Below are positions 62,679-64,000 of a stretch of DNA of 64,000 bases, piece by piece. This DNA is from CAYVUV01 sp964455095. Lineage in GTDB: Bacteria; Desulfobacterota; Binatia; HRBIN30; CADEER01. How positions within the stretch are numbered: position 1 is the first letter of the stretch; each line of letters starts with the position of its first letter. Where the stretch lies: the NCBI GenBank assembly GCA_964455095.1, contig CAYVUV010000153.1:7214-71213 (forward strand), given 5' to 3'. Under the pieces are notes generated by a model. It was not told where the DNA came from, searched no databases, and saw nothing but the letters and a program-made list of their open reading frames with translations. The translations under genes and the position numbers were made by a program.

Positions 62679-62983
62679 GGTACGTCACTCCCCGGGGTTC
62701 GTCACTGGGAACCTGTCGACGCTCTCCGCAGCCCTTCGAGACGCCGCCCAAAGCGGCGGCTCCTCAGGGCGAGCGGTGGGGGATCAGTTCATAAAGGACC
62801 TTATTCCGCTCACCCTGAGGTCCTGCTTCAGCCGTCTCGAAGGGTTCTTCGCCTGTTTCAGCCTCCCGAAAGGGGGATTTCCCCGAATCTTCCTCGGATC
62901 TTCCGGACTCGTCGTGTCGCGCATGACAGACGTACCAGTCACGTTCTGCATCGGCCGGGCCGGGGTTCAGTCGGGGAGGAAAG
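62679..62983. other. Gap of 305 bp with repeat family B-like palindrome
   Basis: No gene is apparent. It holds the palindromic repeat described at 62732-62844 and then the leader of the last sulfatase, with a GGGGAGGAA ribosome-binding site just before 62984. Confidence 0.6.
62732..62844. repeat. Palindromic repeat, family B-like, copy 3
   Basis: The outer arms CCCTTCGAGAC and GTCTCGAAGGG enclose CTCAGGGCGAGCGG and the inverted CCGCTCACCCTGAG. The core words resemble repeats at 3822 and 11972, but the outer arms and the spacer differ. A short GCCGCC/GGCGGC hairpin is added. Confidence 0.75.
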
Positions 62984-64000
62984 ATGAAGGGAATCGAGAA
63001 GTTGATCGCTGGGCTTGCGGTGGCTGTGCTGTCACACATCATGCGGCAACCGGTCCAGGCAAAGGACTGGCAGCCAGACCGCAGCGTGCTGCCGATTCAC
63101 GTCCCCGCACCGGCGGAGAGCACCGTGCTCGATGTGCGCAAAGCGAAGCTGCCCCCGCGCAACGAGATCAAGGCCCCCGCCGGCGCCCCCAACGTCGTCA
63201 TCATTCTGGTCGACGACATGGGGTTCTCCGTGCCCAGCACGTTCGGTGGTCCGGTGCCGATGCCGACGCTGGACCGATTGGCGCACGAGGGCCTGCGCTT
63301 CAACAACTTTCACACCACCGCGCTGTGCTCCCCGACGCGTGCGGCGCTCAAATCGGGCCGCAATCACCATGTCAACAACATGGGCTCCATCACCGAGATC
63401 GCGACCGGGTTCCCCGGCCAGACCGGCCAGATCCCCAACAGCGTCGCGCCGGTGGCCGAGATGCTGCGGCTGAACGGCTACAGCACCGGCGCGTTCGGCA
63501 AGTGGCACGAGCTCGCCACGTGGGAGACCAGCCCCTCGGGCCCGTTCGATCGCTGGCCGACCGTCGGCGGCGGGTTCGACAAATTCTACGGCTTTCTCGG
63601 TGGCGAGACCAATCAGTGGGCGCCGCTGCTCTACGACGGGGTCACGCACGTCGACCTGCCGGATGATCCCAACTACCACTTCCTGGTCGACATGACCGAC
63701 AAGGCCGTGGCGTGGGTGAAGTTTCAGAAAGCGCTGACACCCGACAAGCCGTTCTTCGTCTACTTCGCGCCCGGCGCGACGCATGCGCCGCACCACGTGC
63801 CGGAGGAGTGGTCGGCGAGGTACAAGGGCGCGTTCGACGTCTGGGACGCGCTGCGCGAGGAGACGCTCGCGCGCCAGAAGGAGCTCGGCGTCGTCCCGCC
63901 CGACGCGGAGCTGACCGAGCGGCCGGCGGAGATCCCGGCCTGGGACGATATCGCGGACGACCTGAAGCCGGTGCTCGCGCGGGAGATGGAGGTCTACGCC
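62984..64000 (+). CDS. Secreted sulfatase 4 (3' partial)
   Basis: The ATG at 62984 has GGGGAGGAA upstream and opens a signal-like segment (MKGIEKLIAGLAVAVLSHIM). It runs for 339 codons to the window edge without a stop, so the end is missing. Metal residues lie in VVIILVDDMGFSV, and the formylglycine motif is C115-S-P-T-R119 (CSPTRAALKSGR). The block GAFGKWHELATWETSPSGPFDRWPTVGGGFDKFYGFLGGETNQWAPLLY matches large arylsulfatases of the betC/atsA type (about 750-800 aa). It lies downstream of the AraC gene and on the same strand, so that regulator may control it. Confidence 0.9.
   Translation, partial: MKGIEKLIAGLAVAVLSHIMRQPVQAKDWQPDRSVLPIHVPAPAESTVLDVRKAKLPPRNEIKAPAGAPNVVIILVDDMGFSVPSTFGGPVPMPTLDRLAHEGLRFNNFHTTALCSPTRAALKSGRNHHVNNMGSITEIATGFPGQTGQIPNSVAPVAEMLRLNGYSTGAFGKWHELATWETSPSGPFDRWPTVGGGFDKFYGFLGGETNQWAPLLYDGVTHVDLPDDPNYHFLVDMTDKAVAWVKFQKALTPDKPFFVYFAPGATHAPHHVPEEWSARYKGAFDVWDALREETLARQKELGVVPPDAELTERPAEIPAWDDIADDLKPVLAREMEVYA

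Overview
The window is about 64 kb of very GC-rich bacterial DNA with densely packed genes and short gaps. Several traits suggest a deltaproteobacteria-like lineage such as Candidatus Binatota or a relative of the Myxococcota: Thr-Pro-rich linkers, a myxobacterial-type Cys-rich repeat, dockerin-like Asp/Asn-Gly calcium repeats, FG-GAP surface proteins, multihaem cytochromes, many sensor kinases and a sulfatase cluster. This placement is inferred from gene content; no rRNA or marker gene for phylogeny is present. I see no prophage, IS element or CRISPR array.

Layout. 1-8 kb: the end of a secreted FG-GAP/dockerin protein, then a three-gene unit of a Ser/Thr kinase with a C-terminal DUF4384-like region, an OmpA-DUF4384 protein and a TPR-CHAT protease-like protein. 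8-13.5 kb: a GH63-type glucosidase, a class III nucleotide cyclase fused to an FHA domain, and a dockerin-like secreted protein. 13.5-19.2 kb: a redox island with a pentahaem-type cytochrome c, a cyclic-nucleotide-binding/FHA/four-cluster ferredoxin fusion, a membrane cytochrome b with two His pairs, and a decahaem cytochrome c. 19.2-29.5 kb: a PAS histidine kinase, alpha/beta hydrolase, acyl-CoA dehydrogenase, FAD amine oxidase, glycine oxidase (thiO) and an SDR-SnoaL fusion. 29.7-39.6 kb: tRNA-Arg(ACG), two DUF4331-type proteins with a TPR lipoprotein, an HPt protein, yaiI, a receiver, a ROK sugar kinase, tag, a large hybrid kinase and riboflavin synthase. 39.7-47.6 kb: penicillin-binding protein 1C and a thioester-containing alpha-2-macroglobulin. 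48-64 kb: four sulfatases, two outer-membrane barrels, a HAD phosphatase, PPK2, a giant FG-GAP protein and an AraC regulator with a candidate operator. The last sulfatase runs off the window.

Most interesting idea. The kinase, two FHA proteins, a nucleotide cyclase and a ferredoxin carrying a cyclic-nucleotide-binding domain all lie within 17 kb, next to a membrane cytochrome b and multihaem cytochromes. Together they could form a phosphorylation- and cNMP-gated electron-transfer module. This is inference from domain content and proximity.

Gaps between genes hold at least five families of palindromic repeats (A-E in the feature list). Some are mosaics of the same modules in different order, and some have grown into gene ends.
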